The notes: generated by a model from the letters alone, not told the origin. A stretch of DNA of 6,672 nt from Nocardioides sp. (GCA_023252065.1 JAHEXO010000129.1:1-6672); one strand, 5' to 3'; shown: positions 1 to 5,771, numbered from the stretch's first letter. Translations and numbers: made by a program.

Positions 1-194
1 TCGACTACGAGCTGCAGATGGCGCAGATGAACTCTTCTCTGACCGGCGTCGAGACGGTCTTCATCCCCACCAGCCCCGAGCGCGGCTTCGTCTCCTCCAC
101 CCTGGTCAAGGAGGTCGCGGGCTTCGGCGGCGACGTCTCCGCCTTCGTCCCCGGCTTCGTCCACGACGAGCTCAGGGCGCGTTTGCGAGACTGA
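1..194 (+). CDS. coaD: Phosphopantetheine adenylyltransferase, C-terminal part
   Basis: This is the last 63 codons of CoaD, read in frame from base 3 to the TGA at 192-194; the 5' part lies outside the window. CoaD transfers AMP from ATP to 4'-phosphopantetheine to give dephospho-CoA, the fourth step of cytosolic coenzyme A synthesis. The visible part shows the conserved tail of the family: a helix with QMAQMN, the strand ETVFIPTSPE, then VSSTLVKEV, which matches the ISSTxVKE segment that closes over the nucleotide site, then GGDVSAFVP and a final basic helix. Length and ending agree with the usual protein of about 160 residues. It sits directly upstream of the DUF177-rpmF-rnc block, as is common in actinobacteria. 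Identification is by motif memory, not by a search. Confidence 0.93.
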   Translation, partial: DYELQMAQMNSSLTGVETVFIPTSPERGFVSSTLVKEVAGFGGDVSAFVPGFVHDELRARLRD

Positions 195-230
195 GCAGGC
201 CGGCCGCGGTTTTGCGGCGCTGAGCAGGCC
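191..230 (+). repeat. 11-bp direct repeat CTGAGCAGGCC, two copies
   Basis: CTGAGCAGGCC occurs at 191-201, overlapping the coaD stop codon, and again at 220-230, just before the candidate -10 box of the next gene. The copies are exact over 11 bases and differ on both flanks. Between them is a small hairpin, GCCGC (203-207) pairing with GCGGC (214-218) around a GGTTTT loop. The arrangement could be a local duplication or a paired binding site; the sequence alone does not decide. Confidence 0.6.
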
Positions 231-239
231 CGATACGAT
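212..239 (+). promoter_or_regulatory. Candidate housekeeping promoter for the DUF177-rpmF-rnc-mutM block
   Basis: TTGCGG at 212-217 resembles a -35 box and TACGAT at 234-239 fits the actinobacterial -10 pattern TANNNT, with a 16-bp spacer. Transcription would start near 246, only about nine bases before the GTG at 255, so the message would have a very short leader or none. GAGG at 242-245 could serve as a ribosome binding site only if transcription begins further upstream. The call is inferred from pattern and position. Confidence 0.4.
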
Positions 240-254
240 ACGAGGCGATCTGTT

Positions 255-833
255 GTGACCTCATCCGGACGTGAATCCCTGAGCAAACTGGACCCGAGAG
301 CGCCGCTCGTGCTCGATACACGCGAGCTCGGTCGCCGCCCGGGGTCCCAGCGCGAAGTCTCACGCACGGTGCCGGCCCCGGCAGATCTGGGCATCGAGGT
401 CCTCGGCGTCCCCGAAGGTTCTCCGGTCGAGCTCGACCTGAGGCTGGAGGCGGTCATGGAGGGCGTTCTGGTCACGGGTACGGCGCGAGCCGCGCTCGAG
501 GGCGAGTGCGCACGGTGCCTGGAGCCGATCTCCGAGGAGATCGAGGTGAGGTTCCAGGAGCTGTGCGTCTATCCCGACCAGAGCGTCGATCCGGACGAGG
601 AGCTCGAGGTCAGCAAGCTGCGGGACGACCTGGTCGACCTGGAGCCTCTGCTGCGGGATGCGGTGGTGCTCGCACTGCCGTTCCAGCCGTTGTGCACCGA
701 GGACTGTCCTGGGCTGTGCGTCGAGTGTGGCGCGCGACTCGCGGACGACCCTGACCATGGTCACGACGCGCCGGTCGACCCGCGGTGGGCGGCTCTGACC
801 GAGCTGGCCGAGCCCGACCCGGACCAGACGTAG
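255..833 (+). CDS. DUF177 (YceD-family) protein
   Basis: This 192-residue protein belongs to the DUF177/YceD family, which is nearly always encoded just before rpmF. The family is linked to ribosomal RNA or large-subunit maturation in bacteria and plants, but its biochemical role is not settled. Visible features are an N-terminal [18 protein letters not shown] segment (about 13-30) typical of actinobacterial members, a first cysteine pair ECARC (C85, C88), an acidic middle region and a second cluster [14 protein letters not shown] (C147, C151, C155, C158). The two cysteine sets look like a metal or structural site. The C-terminal tail is acidic and proline-rich. GTG at 255 is chosen because it puts the conserved DPRAPL motif close to the N terminus and follows the candidate promoter. 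rpmF begins 35 nt after the stop, suggesting co-transcription. Confidence 0.9.
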   Translation: MTSSGRESLSKLDPRAPLVLDTRELGRRPGSQREVSRTVPAPADLGIEVLGVPEGSPVELDLRLEAVMEGVLVTGTARAALEGECARCLEPISEEIEVRFQELCVYPDQSVDPDEELEVSKLRDDLVDLEPLLRDAVVLALPFQPLCTEDCPGLCVECGARLADDPDHGHDAPVDPRWAALTELAEPDPDQT

Positions 834-868
834 CACCGGCCCCAGGGCCGATCGACGAGGAGAGAACA

Positions 869-1054
869 GTGGCTGTCCCGAAGCGGAAGATGTCGCGCAG
901 CAACACCCGCCACCGGCGGTCCCAGTGGAAGGCCGTCGCGCCTTCGCTGGTGACCTGCGCCAACCCCGCCTGCGGTGCCAAGCACCTGCCCCACCGTGCC
1001 TGCGGCACGTGCGGTCAGTACGGCGCGCGCGGCTCCCGCCGCCAGGTCCTCTGA
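869..1054 (+). CDS. rpmF: 50S ribosomal protein L32
   Basis: This 61-residue basic protein of the large ribosomal subunit begins [20 protein letters not shown], the standard actinobacterial L32 N terminus. Four cysteines at 30, 35, 45 and 48 form a zinc-ribbon-type site, so this is the cysteine-containing (zinc-binding) form. The first pair is C-x4-C (CANPAC) rather than the more usual C-x2-C. The GTG at 869 is preferred over an in-frame upstream ATG at 785 because a good ribosome binding site, AGGAGAG, lies a few bases before it and the conserved MAVPKRK starts exactly there. The gene follows the DUF177 gene by 35 nt and precedes rnc by about 14 nt. Confidence 0.97.
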   Translation: MAVPKRKMSRSNTRHRRSQWKAVAPSLVTCANPACGAKHLPHRACGTCGQYGARGSRRQVL

Positions 1055-1068
1055 GGCCGGCGGGTCCG

Positions 1069-1767
1069 CTGAACTACGGTCCGCTCCGCGAGGCGCTCGG
1101 CGATCCTGTCCTGGACGACGAGCTGCTGGAGCGTGCCCTGACGCACCGCTCCTTCGCCTACGAGAACGGTGGGCTGCCGACCAACGAGCGCCTGGAGTTC
1201 CTCGGCGACTCGGTGCTCGGCGTCGTCGTCACCGAGACCCTCTACCTGCGCCATCCCGACCTCTCCGAGGGCCACCTCGCCAAGCTGCGGGCTGCGGTCG
1301 TCAACGCCCGCGCCCTGGCCGGCGTCGGCCGTGACATCGGCCTGGGTCACTACATCAAGCTCGGCCGCGGCGAGGAGACCACCGGCGGTCGCGAGAAGGC
1401 ATCGATACTCTCCGACACCGTCGAGGCCGTGATCGGCGCGGTCCACCTCTCCGGCGGTCTCGAGGCGTCGGCCGGTGTCGTCCACCTCCTCTTCGACCCG
1501 CTGATCGAGGCCGCCTCGGCTCTGGGTGCCGGCCTCGACTGGAAGACCTCGCTGCAGGAGCTCGCCGCCGAGCACGGGCTCGGCGTGCCCGAATACCTGA
1601 TCGCCGACGAGGGCCCCGACCACATGAAGACGTTCACCGCCCAGGTGCGCGTGGGCGACCAGCTCTACGGCAACGGCGTCGGCCGCTCCAAGAAGGAGGC
1701 CGAGCAGGCCGCCGCGGAGACGGCGTACGGCGAGCTGATCGCGGCCATGGACGCCGTCGCCGACTGA
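1069..1767 (+). CDS. rnc: Ribonuclease III
   Basis: RNase III cleaves double-stranded RNA and acts in rRNA maturation and mRNA turnover. Numbered from the CTG at 1069 (232 residues), the catalytic domain carries the signature [10 protein letters not shown] (39-48) with E40, E43 and D47, E67 in the next helix, and [10 protein letters not shown] with D116 and E119. These match the E. coli active-site residues E38, E41, D45, E65, D114 and E117. A double-stranded RNA-binding domain follows from about 157, beginning DWKTSLQEL and ending in the [18 protein letters not shown] helix. No ATG, GTG or TTG occurs in frame between the rpmF stop and the conserved N-terminal helix. CTG at 1069 gives a family-typical length; CTG at 1051 (overlapping the rpmF TGA) or GTG at 1009 inside rpmF are alternatives. 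mutM starts 12 nt downstream. The product is sure; the start is not. Confidence 0.93.
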   Translation: MNYGPLREALGDPVLDDELLERALTHRSFAYENGGLPTNERLEFLGDSVLGVVVTETLYLRHPDLSEGHLAKLRAAVVNARALAGVGRDIGLGHYIKLGRGEETTGGREKASILSDTVEAVIGAVHLSGGLEASAGVVHLLFDPLIEAASALGAGLDWKTSLQELAAEHGLGVPEYLIADEGPDHMKTFTAQVRVGDQLYGNGVGRSKKEAEQAAAETAYGELIAAMDAVAD

Positions 1768-1779
1768 CGTCGTCGTCCC

Positions 1780-2658
1780 GTGCCCGAGCTCCCCGAGGTC
1801 GAGACCGTCCGTGACGGCCTGGCCCGCCACGTCGTCGGCCACACGGTGGAGTCCGTCACGGTCCTGCATCCCCGCCCGGTCCGCCGCGACCCCCGAGGCC
1901 CGGTCGGCTTCGCCGCAGCCCTCACCGGCCGCCGGTTCGAGGGTGCCCTGCGCCGCGGCAAGTACCTCTGGCTCCCGCTCGACAACGGCGACGCACTCCT
2001 CGGCCACCTCGGGATGAGCGGCCAGCTGCTCGTCCAGGAGCGCGTCGCCCCCGACGAGCGCCACCTCCGGGTCCGCTTCGACCTCGGCGACCGCGAGCTC
2101 CGCTTCGTCGACCAGCGGATGTTCGGCGGGCTGTCGGTCTCGGCCGGCGGCGCCGAGCTGCCGGCCGAGATCGCCCACATCGCCCGCGACCCGTTCGACC
2201 CGCTCTTCGACGACGACGTGTTCGTCTCCCGGGTCCGCCGCCGCAGCGCCGGCATCAAGCGGCTCCTGCTCGACCAGACCCTGGTCTCGGGCGTGGGCAA
2301 CATCTACGCCGACGAGGCGCTGTGGCGGGCCAAGGTGCACGGCGACCGGTCCGGTGAGCGCCTCCGCCCGGTGGAGGTACGCCGTGTGCTCGCGGAGGCG
2401 CGGGCGGTGATGAGCGCGGCGCTGGTCGAGGGCGGCACGAGCTTCGACAGCCTCTACGTCAACGTCAACGGCCAGTCGGGCTACTTCGACCGGTCGCTGC
2501 ACGCCTACGGGCGCGAGGGCGAGGCCTGCGACCGCTGCGGGACCCCCATCCGGCGCGTGGAGTTCATGAACCGCTCGTCGTTCTTCTGCCCCCGCTGCCA
2601 GCCGGTGCCACGCCGTTCCGCGGTGCCCCCGCGCAACGCGGCGGCAGCACCCAGATGA
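1780..2658 (+). CDS. mutM: Formamidopyrimidine-DNA glycosylase
   Basis: Fpg/MutM removes oxidised purines such as 8-oxoguanine and formamidopyrimidines and nicks the resulting abasic site during base excision repair. The 292-residue protein starts [10 protein letters not shown], giving the catalytic N-terminal proline and adjacent glutamate once Met is removed. K61 in RRGKYLW matches the conserved lysine of the active site, and HLGMSGQL (76-83) is the family motif. [18 protein letters not shown] is the helix-two-turn-helix region. A C-terminal zinc finger has C250, C253, C270 and C273, with R265 in [11 protein letters not shown] as the phosphate-contacting arginine; the usual Gly before it is Asn here. 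A 19-residue proline- and alanine-rich tail follows the finger. GTG at 1780 is fixed by the invariant PELPE. There is no clear ribosome binding site, so translational coupling to rnc 12 nt upstream is likely. Confidence 0.96.
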   Translation: MPELPEVETVRDGLARHVVGHTVESVTVLHPRPVRRDPRGPVGFAAALTGRRFEGALRRGKYLWLPLDNGDALLGHLGMSGQLLVQERVAPDERHLRVRFDLGDRELRFVDQRMFGGLSVSAGGAELPAEIAHIARDPFDPLFDDDVFVSRVRRRSAGIKRLLLDQTLVSGVGNIYADEALWRAKVHGDRSGERLRPVEVRRVLAEARAVMSAALVEGGTSFDSLYVNVNGQSGYFDRSLHAYGREGEACDRCGTPIRRVEFMNRSSFFCPRCQPVPRRSAVPPRNAAAAPR

Positions 2659-2672
2659 GCTCCCGCGCGAGA

Positions 2673-2701
2673 TTGACCCCGGCCAGCCGAGGTGTCACTC
2701 T
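2673..2701 (+). promoter_or_regulatory. Weak candidate promoter for the leucine-zipper gene
   Basis: TTGACC at 2673-2678 is a good -35 match. With a 17-bp spacer it is followed by CACTCT at 2696-2701, which has only the A and final T of the TANNNT -10 pattern. It lies 15 nt after the mutM stop and would give a leader of roughly 48 nt containing the palindrome at 2725-2737 and a GGAAGG ribosome binding site at 2741-2746. The -10 is poor, so confidence is low. Confidence 0.3.
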
Positions 2702-2724
2702 TGAAGACGGCCCCCTCGATCACG

Positions 2725-2737
2725 GTGGGTCACCCAC
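2725..2737. promoter_or_regulatory. 13-bp perfect palindrome in the leader of the small gene
   Basis: GTGGGT-C-ACCCAC has six-base arms around one central base. It lies 18 nt before the ATG at 2756 and just before the ribosome binding site. It is too short in the loop to fold well as RNA, so a DNA-binding site for a dimeric regulator is the more natural reading. No regulator can be named from the sequence. Confidence 0.4.
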
Positions 2738-2755
2738 GTCGGAAGGCTCCCATCC

Positions 2756-2962
2756 ATGGCCAAGGCTCTGATCGGCCATCTCCAGCAAGACCGCGGCCTC
2801 CCCGCACGACTGGCCGTTGAGAACTCCAGGCTCCGCGTCAGGGTCTCCGAGCTCGAGTCGCTCGTCACTCGCCTCATGGAGGAGAACGATCGCCTCGCCG
2901 TTGCGCAGGCCGCGCGCGTGCTCGACCTCGAGCCCGAGCAGCGGGAGATGCAGCCCGCCTGA
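2756..2962 (+). CDS. Small leucine-zipper coiled-coil protein, function unknown
   Basis: This 68-residue protein starts MAKALIGHLQQD and consists largely of one long amphipathic helix. Leucines fall exactly every seven residues at 19, 26, 33, 40 and 47. The matching 'a' positions are N23, V30, V37 and N44, the Val/Asn pattern that favours parallel two-stranded coiled coils. The C-terminal part is acidic and ends EQREMQPA. There is no signal peptide, membrane segment or recognised catalytic motif. I recall similar short actinobacterial proteins beginning MAKALLG with a leucine-rich coiled coil, but cannot confirm homology. ATG at 2756 has a ribosome binding site GGAAGG nine bases upstream. The gene stands alone, about 98 nt after mutM and 65 nt before the transporter. 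A dimeric scaffold or partner-binding role is inferred only. Confidence 0.78.
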   Translation: MAKALIGHLQQDRGLPARLAVENSRLRVRVSELESLVTRLMEENDRLAVAQAARVLDLEPEQREMQPA

Positions 2963-2968
2963 GCGGGC
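2953..2968 (+). terminator. GC hairpin over the stop codon of the small gene
   Basis: GCCCGC (2953-2958) pairs perfectly with GCGGGC (2963-2968) around the loop CTGA, whose last three bases are the stop codon of the leucine-zipper gene. There is no T-run after it. It could be a U-less actinobacterial terminator or an mRNA 3'-end stabiliser. The right arm can alternatively pair with GCCCG at 2981-2985. Confidence 0.4.
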
Positions 2969-3012
2969 CGAAACACCCCCGCCCGTCGCGCAGGTCCCAC
3001 CGGCGCCGGGCG

Positions 3013-3018
3013 TAGTCT
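3013..3018 (+). promoter_or_regulatory. Candidate -10 box for a leaderless transporter mRNA
   Basis: TAGTCT fits TANNNT and lies nine bases before the GTG at 3028. Transcription starting at the usual distance would begin at or within a few bases of the start codon, giving a leaderless message. No purine-rich ribosome binding site is present before 3028, which agrees with this. No convincing -35 is visible. Confidence 0.4.
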
Positions 3019-3027
3019 CACCGTCTC

Positions 3028-4287
3028 GTGAGCAGTCTCGGCCGCGTCCTCGACACCGTGGCCCCGCCCCGGCTCGGCCGGGGATTCCGGTGGCTGCTCT
3101 CCTCGAACTGGGTGAGCGCGCTCGGCGACGGGCTGTCCCTCGCTGCCGGTCCCCTGCTGGTGGCGTCGCAGACCCACCAGCCGTTCCTGGTCGCGCTGGC
3201 CGCCCTCCTCCAGCGCCTCCCGTGGCTGATTTTCGGGCTGTACGCGGGCGCCCTCGCCGACCGCCTCGACCGGCGTCGGACGGTGATCCTCTGGGACAGC
3301 CTGCGGGTCGTGGTGCTGGTCTTCCTCGGCGTCACCATCGCCAGCGGGTGGGTCAACATCGCGGTGGTGCTGGTCGTGATGTTCCTGATCGGTGTGGCCG
3401 AGGTCTTCTCCGACAGCGCCGGCCGCACCCTGCTGCCGATGCTCGTGCACCCGGACGATCTCGGGATCGGCAACGCCCGCCTGATGACAGGGGCGATCGG
3501 CCTCAACCAGCTGGCCGGACCTCCGCTCGGGGCGTTCCTGTTCGCCGCCGGCATGGCGCTGCCCTTCGTGACCCAGGCCGTCTGCGTCGCCTTGGGGATC
3601 GTCCTGATCGCCCAGGTGGCGACGCCACGGGGCCCGGTGCGCGACGTGGGCGACACCCACATCCGCCGCGACATCGCCGACGGGCTGCACTGGCTGGTCC
3701 GGCACCCCGCCGTGCGCACCCTGGCCATCGCCATCCTCACCTTCAACGTCACCTGGGCCGCCGCCTGGGCCGTGCTCGTCCTCTACTCCGACCAGGTGCT
3801 CGGGCTCGGCTCGGTCGGCTTCGGCCTGCTGACGACGGCGGCCGCGGTCGGCGGGATCGTGTCGACCAGCTGCTACGGGTGGCTCGAGCGCCACGTGCCC
3901 CTGGCGCGGCTGATGCGCACCTGCCTGACCCTCGAGGTCCTGCTCCACCTCGCGTTCGCGGTGAACCGGTCGGCGGTGGTCGCCTACCTCCTGATGTTCG
4001 GGTTCGGCTGCTACGCGTTCGTGTGGGGCACGGTCTCGCAGTCGGTGCGCCAGCGCGCCGTACCGATGGAGTACCAGGGCCGGGTGGGCGCGGTGTACGC
4101 GGTCGGCCTCTACGCCGGCATCGTGGTCGGGCAGGCGCTCGGTGGCCTGATCGCCGACCGGTGGGGACTGATCGCACCCTTCTGGTTCGCGTTCGTCGGG
4201 TCGGGGATCACGCTCGCGCTGCTCTGGCGTCCACTCGCGCAGGTCGCCCACGCCGACAAGTTGCTCAGCGCCCACCCCCCGGGGTGA
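3028..4287 (+). CDS. Major facilitator superfamily transporter, DHA3/EntS-like exporter
   Basis: This 419-residue inner-membrane protein has about twelve hydrophobic segments in two halves separated by a polar central loop near 200-225 (TPRGPVRDVGDTHIRRDIAD). The first segment begins NWVSALGDGLSLAAGPLL (27-44), a pattern common in the MFS_3/DHA3 branch, which includes enterobactin exporter EntS and macrolide efflux proteins. The classical MFS motif A is present between helices 2 and 3 as GALADRLDRRR (74-84), and a degenerate copy, GGLIADRWG, lies in the second half. These point to a proton-driven exporter; the substrate cannot be told from the sequence. The GTG at 3028 is supported by the -10-like TAGTCT just upstream and by the lack of in-frame alternatives close by. 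The gene stands alone: a hairpin precedes it and another follows. It could equally be a general multidrug exporter. Confidence 0.88.
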   Translation: MSSLGRVLDTVAPPRLGRGFRWLLSSNWVSALGDGLSLAAGPLLVASQTHQPFLVALAALLQRLPWLIFGLYAGALADRLDRRRTVILWDSLRVVVLVFLGVTIASGWVNIAVVLVVMFLIGVAEVFSDSAGRTLLPMLVHPDDLGIGNARLMTGAIGLNQLAGPPLGAFLFAAGMALPFVTQAVCVALGIVLIAQVATPRGPVRDVGDTHIRRDIADGLHWLVRHPAVRTLAIAILTFNVTWAAAWAVLVLYSDQVLGLGSVGFGLLTTAAAVGGIVSTSCYGWLERHVPLARLMRTCLTLEVLLHLAFAVNRSAVVAYLLMFGFGCYAFVWGTVSQSVRQRAVPMEYQGRVGAVYAVGLYAGIVVGQALGGLIADRWGLIAPFWFAFVGSGITLALLWRPLAQVAHADKLLSAHPPG

Positions 4288-4300
4288 GTGCGGAGGATCT

Positions 4301-4316
4301 CCGGCCCCGTGGCCGG
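4301..4316 (+). terminator. Hairpin after the transporter gene, possible terminator
   Basis: CCGGCC (4301-4306) pairs perfectly with GGCCGG (4311-4316) around a CCGT loop, starting 13 nt after the transporter stop. There is no T-run. The stem is short, so termination is plausible but not certain. Confidence 0.45.
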
Positions 4317-4343
4317 TGTGCAGGAAGTTGCACTGCGAAAACT

Positions 4344-4418
4344 TGACCATGTCGGTCATCGACTCAGGGTCGACCCGTGAGGCACAGTTCGCTGCGGAGT
4401 CGGGGCGACGGGGGTCGC
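4344..4418 (+). other. Leader region rich in GACC/GGTC inverted repeats
   Basis: The 166-nt gap before the peptidase gene holds three small dyads in a row: TGACC-ATGTC-GGTCA at 4344-4358, the 10-bp palindrome GGGTCGACCC at 4367-4376, and the hairpin GCGAC-GGGG-GTCGC at 4405-4418. A TTGACC at 4343-4348 resembles a -35 box, but no TANNNT -10 follows at a proper distance. AGGAG at 4439-4443 is the ribosome binding site for the GTG at 4454. The region could be an operator cluster or a folded leader RNA; I recognise no known riboswitch. Confidence 0.35.
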
Positions 4419-4453
4419 ACGGGGACCGGCCGAGACCCAGGAGCCACCTTCTC

Positions 4454-5662
4454 GTGAACAAGCGACTCATCTCAGCCGTGCTCGGTGCCGGCGCCCTGGC
4501 GGTCAGTGCGCTGACCGCGGGGGTCCAGTCGGCAGATGCCGCCTCGACGCACCTGACCCACCTGACCGGCCTGCACGCCAAGCGGGTCTGCACCGCGACC
4601 CCGGCGGCCGGTCACGCCAGCTGCCTGTCGAAGGTGATGGTGAACAAGAAGGGCGCCATTCCCTACGCGGCGACCCCGCTGTCGACCGCGCTCTCGCCCA
4701 CCCAGCTGAAGGCGGCCTACGGCCTCAGCGGCGCCAGCAGCGCCGGGCGCACCGTCGCGATCGTCGACGCCTACGGCTACCCCAACCTCGAGCGCGACCT
4801 GACCACCTACCGCAGCTTCTACGGGATGCCGTCCTGCACGACCGGCAACGGCTGCCTGAAGATCCTCAACCAGACCGGCGGTACGACCCCGCCGAGCGCC
4901 GACCTCGGCTGGTCGCAGGAGCAGGCGCTCGACGTCGACGCGGTCTCGGCCGCCTGCCCCGACTGCAAGATCCTCGTGGTGCAGGCGAGCTCCGCGTCCT
5001 TCGCCGACCTCGGGGCGGCGGTGAACACGGCCGCCAAGCAGGGCGGTGTGGTCGCGATCTCCAACAGCTACGGCGGCGGCGACGCGCCCGACTCGACCTA
5101 CGGGCAGTACTACAACCACGCGGGCATCGCCGTCACCGCGTCGACCGGCGACGGTGGCTACAAGGGCGGCTCCTACCCGGCCTCCTCAGCCTACGTCACC
5201 GCCGTCGGTGGCACGTCCCTGAAGATGTCCGGCAACACCCGGTCCAGCGAGACAGTGTGGAGCGGGGCGGGGTCGGGATGCTCCACCTACAACGTCGCGG
5301 TGGCCCCCGCGTCGTTCAACACCGGGTGCGCCAAGCGCGCGATGGCCGACGTGTCCGCCGCGGCCGACCCGAACTACGGCGGCCTGAGCGTCTACTCGCC
5401 GACGTCGCTGACGGCCTCCTCCTGGTCGCAGTACGGCGGCACCAGCGAGTCGTCGCCGATCATCGCGTCGGTCTACGCCCTCGCCGGCGGCAACTACGCC
5501 AACACCTCGGTCTACAGCCGCGGGACGACGGCCAACCTGCACGACATCACCAGCGGCAGCAACTCCAAGCGGAAGTGCCCCGCCACCCAGTGGTGCACCG
5601 CCCGCGTCGGCTGGGACGGCCCGACGGGTCTCGGTACGCCGAACGGCACCGGCGCGTTCTGA
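4454..5662 (+). CDS. Secreted sedolisin-type (S53) serine peptidase
   Basis: This 402-residue exported peptidase probably digests extracellular protein. The GTG at 4454 is chosen because it has AGGAG ten bases upstream and opens a clear signal peptide: MNKR, then a hydrophobic stretch 5-24, with likely cleavage after ADA (27-29). An in-frame GTG at 4316 would bury it. A short pro-region (about 30-80) leads to LSPTQLKAAYGL, where S53 catalytic domains usually begin. E156 and D160 in SQEQALD fit the Glu-x3-Asp pair, D233 in STGDGG fits the oxyanion Asp, and S331 in GGTSESSP fits the nucleophile motif GTSxxxP. D364-I365 and GWDGPTGLGTPNG (386-398) fit the C-terminal calcium site. Ten cysteines fall in close pairs (46/57, 128/134, 168/171, 276/292, 375/381), suggesting disulfides. 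The usual long S53 propeptide is missing. A strong terminator follows. An S8 subtilase assignment is less likely. Confidence 0.87.
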   Translation: MNKRLISAVLGAGALAVSALTAGVQSADAASTHLTHLTGLHAKRVCTATPAAGHASCLSKVMVNKKGAIPYAATPLSTALSPTQLKAAYGLSGASSAGRTVAIVDAYGYPNLERDLTTYRSFYGMPSCTTGNGCLKILNQTGGTTPPSADLGWSQEQALDVDAVSAACPDCKILVVQASSASFADLGAAVNTAAKQGGVVAISNSYGGGDAPDSTYGQYYNHAGIAVTASTGDGGYKGGSYPASSAYVTAVGGTSLKMSGNTRSSETVWSGAGSGCSTYNVAVAPASFNTGCAKRAMADVSAAADPNYGGLSVYSPTSLTASSWSQYGGTSESSPIIASVYALAGGNYANTSVYSRGTTANLHDITSGSNSKRKCPATQWCTARVGWDGPTGLGTPNGTGAF

Positions 5663-5676
5663 TCGAGCACGCCGTC

Positions 5677-5710
5677 GCGAAGGGGTCGTCCACGTGGACG
5701 GCCCCTTCGT
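5677..5710 (+). terminator. Strong hairpin terminator after the peptidase gene
   Basis: Bases 5678-5691 pair with 5696-5709 in a 14-bp stem containing one G-U wobble, extendable by another G-U at 5677/5710, around an ACGT loop. The stem base is CGAAGGGG against CCCCTTCG. It starts 14-15 nt after the stop codon. No T-run follows, which is common for actinobacterial terminators. The inner GTCCACGTGGAC (5688-5699) is a perfect 12-bp palindrome, so the hairpin would also form on the opposite strand. Confidence 0.8.
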
Positions 5711-5756
5711 CACGCTCCTCGGCCCGGTGCCGAAGAGTGGCCCCCAGGGCGGCCTT

Positions 5757-5765
5757 CGCTAGCGT
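5757..5765 (+). promoter_or_regulatory. Candidate -10 box overlapping an 8-bp palindrome, leaderless start
   Basis: TAGCGT at 5760-5765 fits TANNNT and ends six bases before the GTG at 5772, so transcription would begin at or next to the start codon. There is no ribosome binding site, which agrees with leaderless translation. The palindrome CGCTAGCG (5757-5764) overlaps the -10 and is flanked by GGCC on both sides (5751-5754 and 5766-5769), so a repressor bound there would block the promoter. No good -35 is visible. Confidence 0.4.
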
Positions 5766-5771
5766 GGCCCC

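Noticed and set aside
785..868. Upstream extension of rpmF into the DUF177 gene
   Set aside because: The L32 N terminus MAVPKRK starts precisely at 869 after a good ribosome binding site; the extension resembles no L32.
1015..2502. Long open frame on the minus strand, 495 codons, opposite rnc and mutM
   Set aside because: It is the mirror of two confidently identified genes in GC-rich DNA, where the complementary frame rarely meets stop codons. Its translation is repetitive in Val, Asp, Glu and Arg and shows no recognisable domain.
2817..4346. Plus-strand open frame of 509 codons overlapping the transporter in another frame
   Set aside because: The product is almost wholly Arg, Pro, Ala and Gly, as expected from an out-of-frame reading of GC-rich coding sequence, while the other frame gives a clear MFS protein.
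4343..4371. Sigma-A-type promoter from TTGACC for the peptidase gene
   Set aside because: At 16-18 bp spacing the downstream hexamers are CAGGGT, AGGGTC and GGGTCG, none of which fits TANNNT, so I do not call a promoter.
4316..4453. N-terminal extension of the S53 peptidase from an upstream in-frame GTG
   Set aside because: It would place 46 polar residues before a good signal peptide and would overlap the transporter hairpin. The GTG at 4454 has its own ribosome binding site.
4360..4453. Possible c-di-AMP (ydaO) riboswitch before the secreted peptidase
   Set aside because: A GGGGACC stretch and purine-rich blocks recall the class, which often precedes actinobacterial cell-wall hydrolases. 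The conserved GGGGTGAATC-like and GTCAGCTAACC-like segments are absent.
2695..4593. Minus-strand open frame of 632 codons opposite the small gene and the transporter
   Set aside because: The translation is a His/Gln/Asp/Glu/Arg-rich mirror of hydrophobic transporter codons, crosses three intergenic gaps and has no domain. The + strand genes explain the region.
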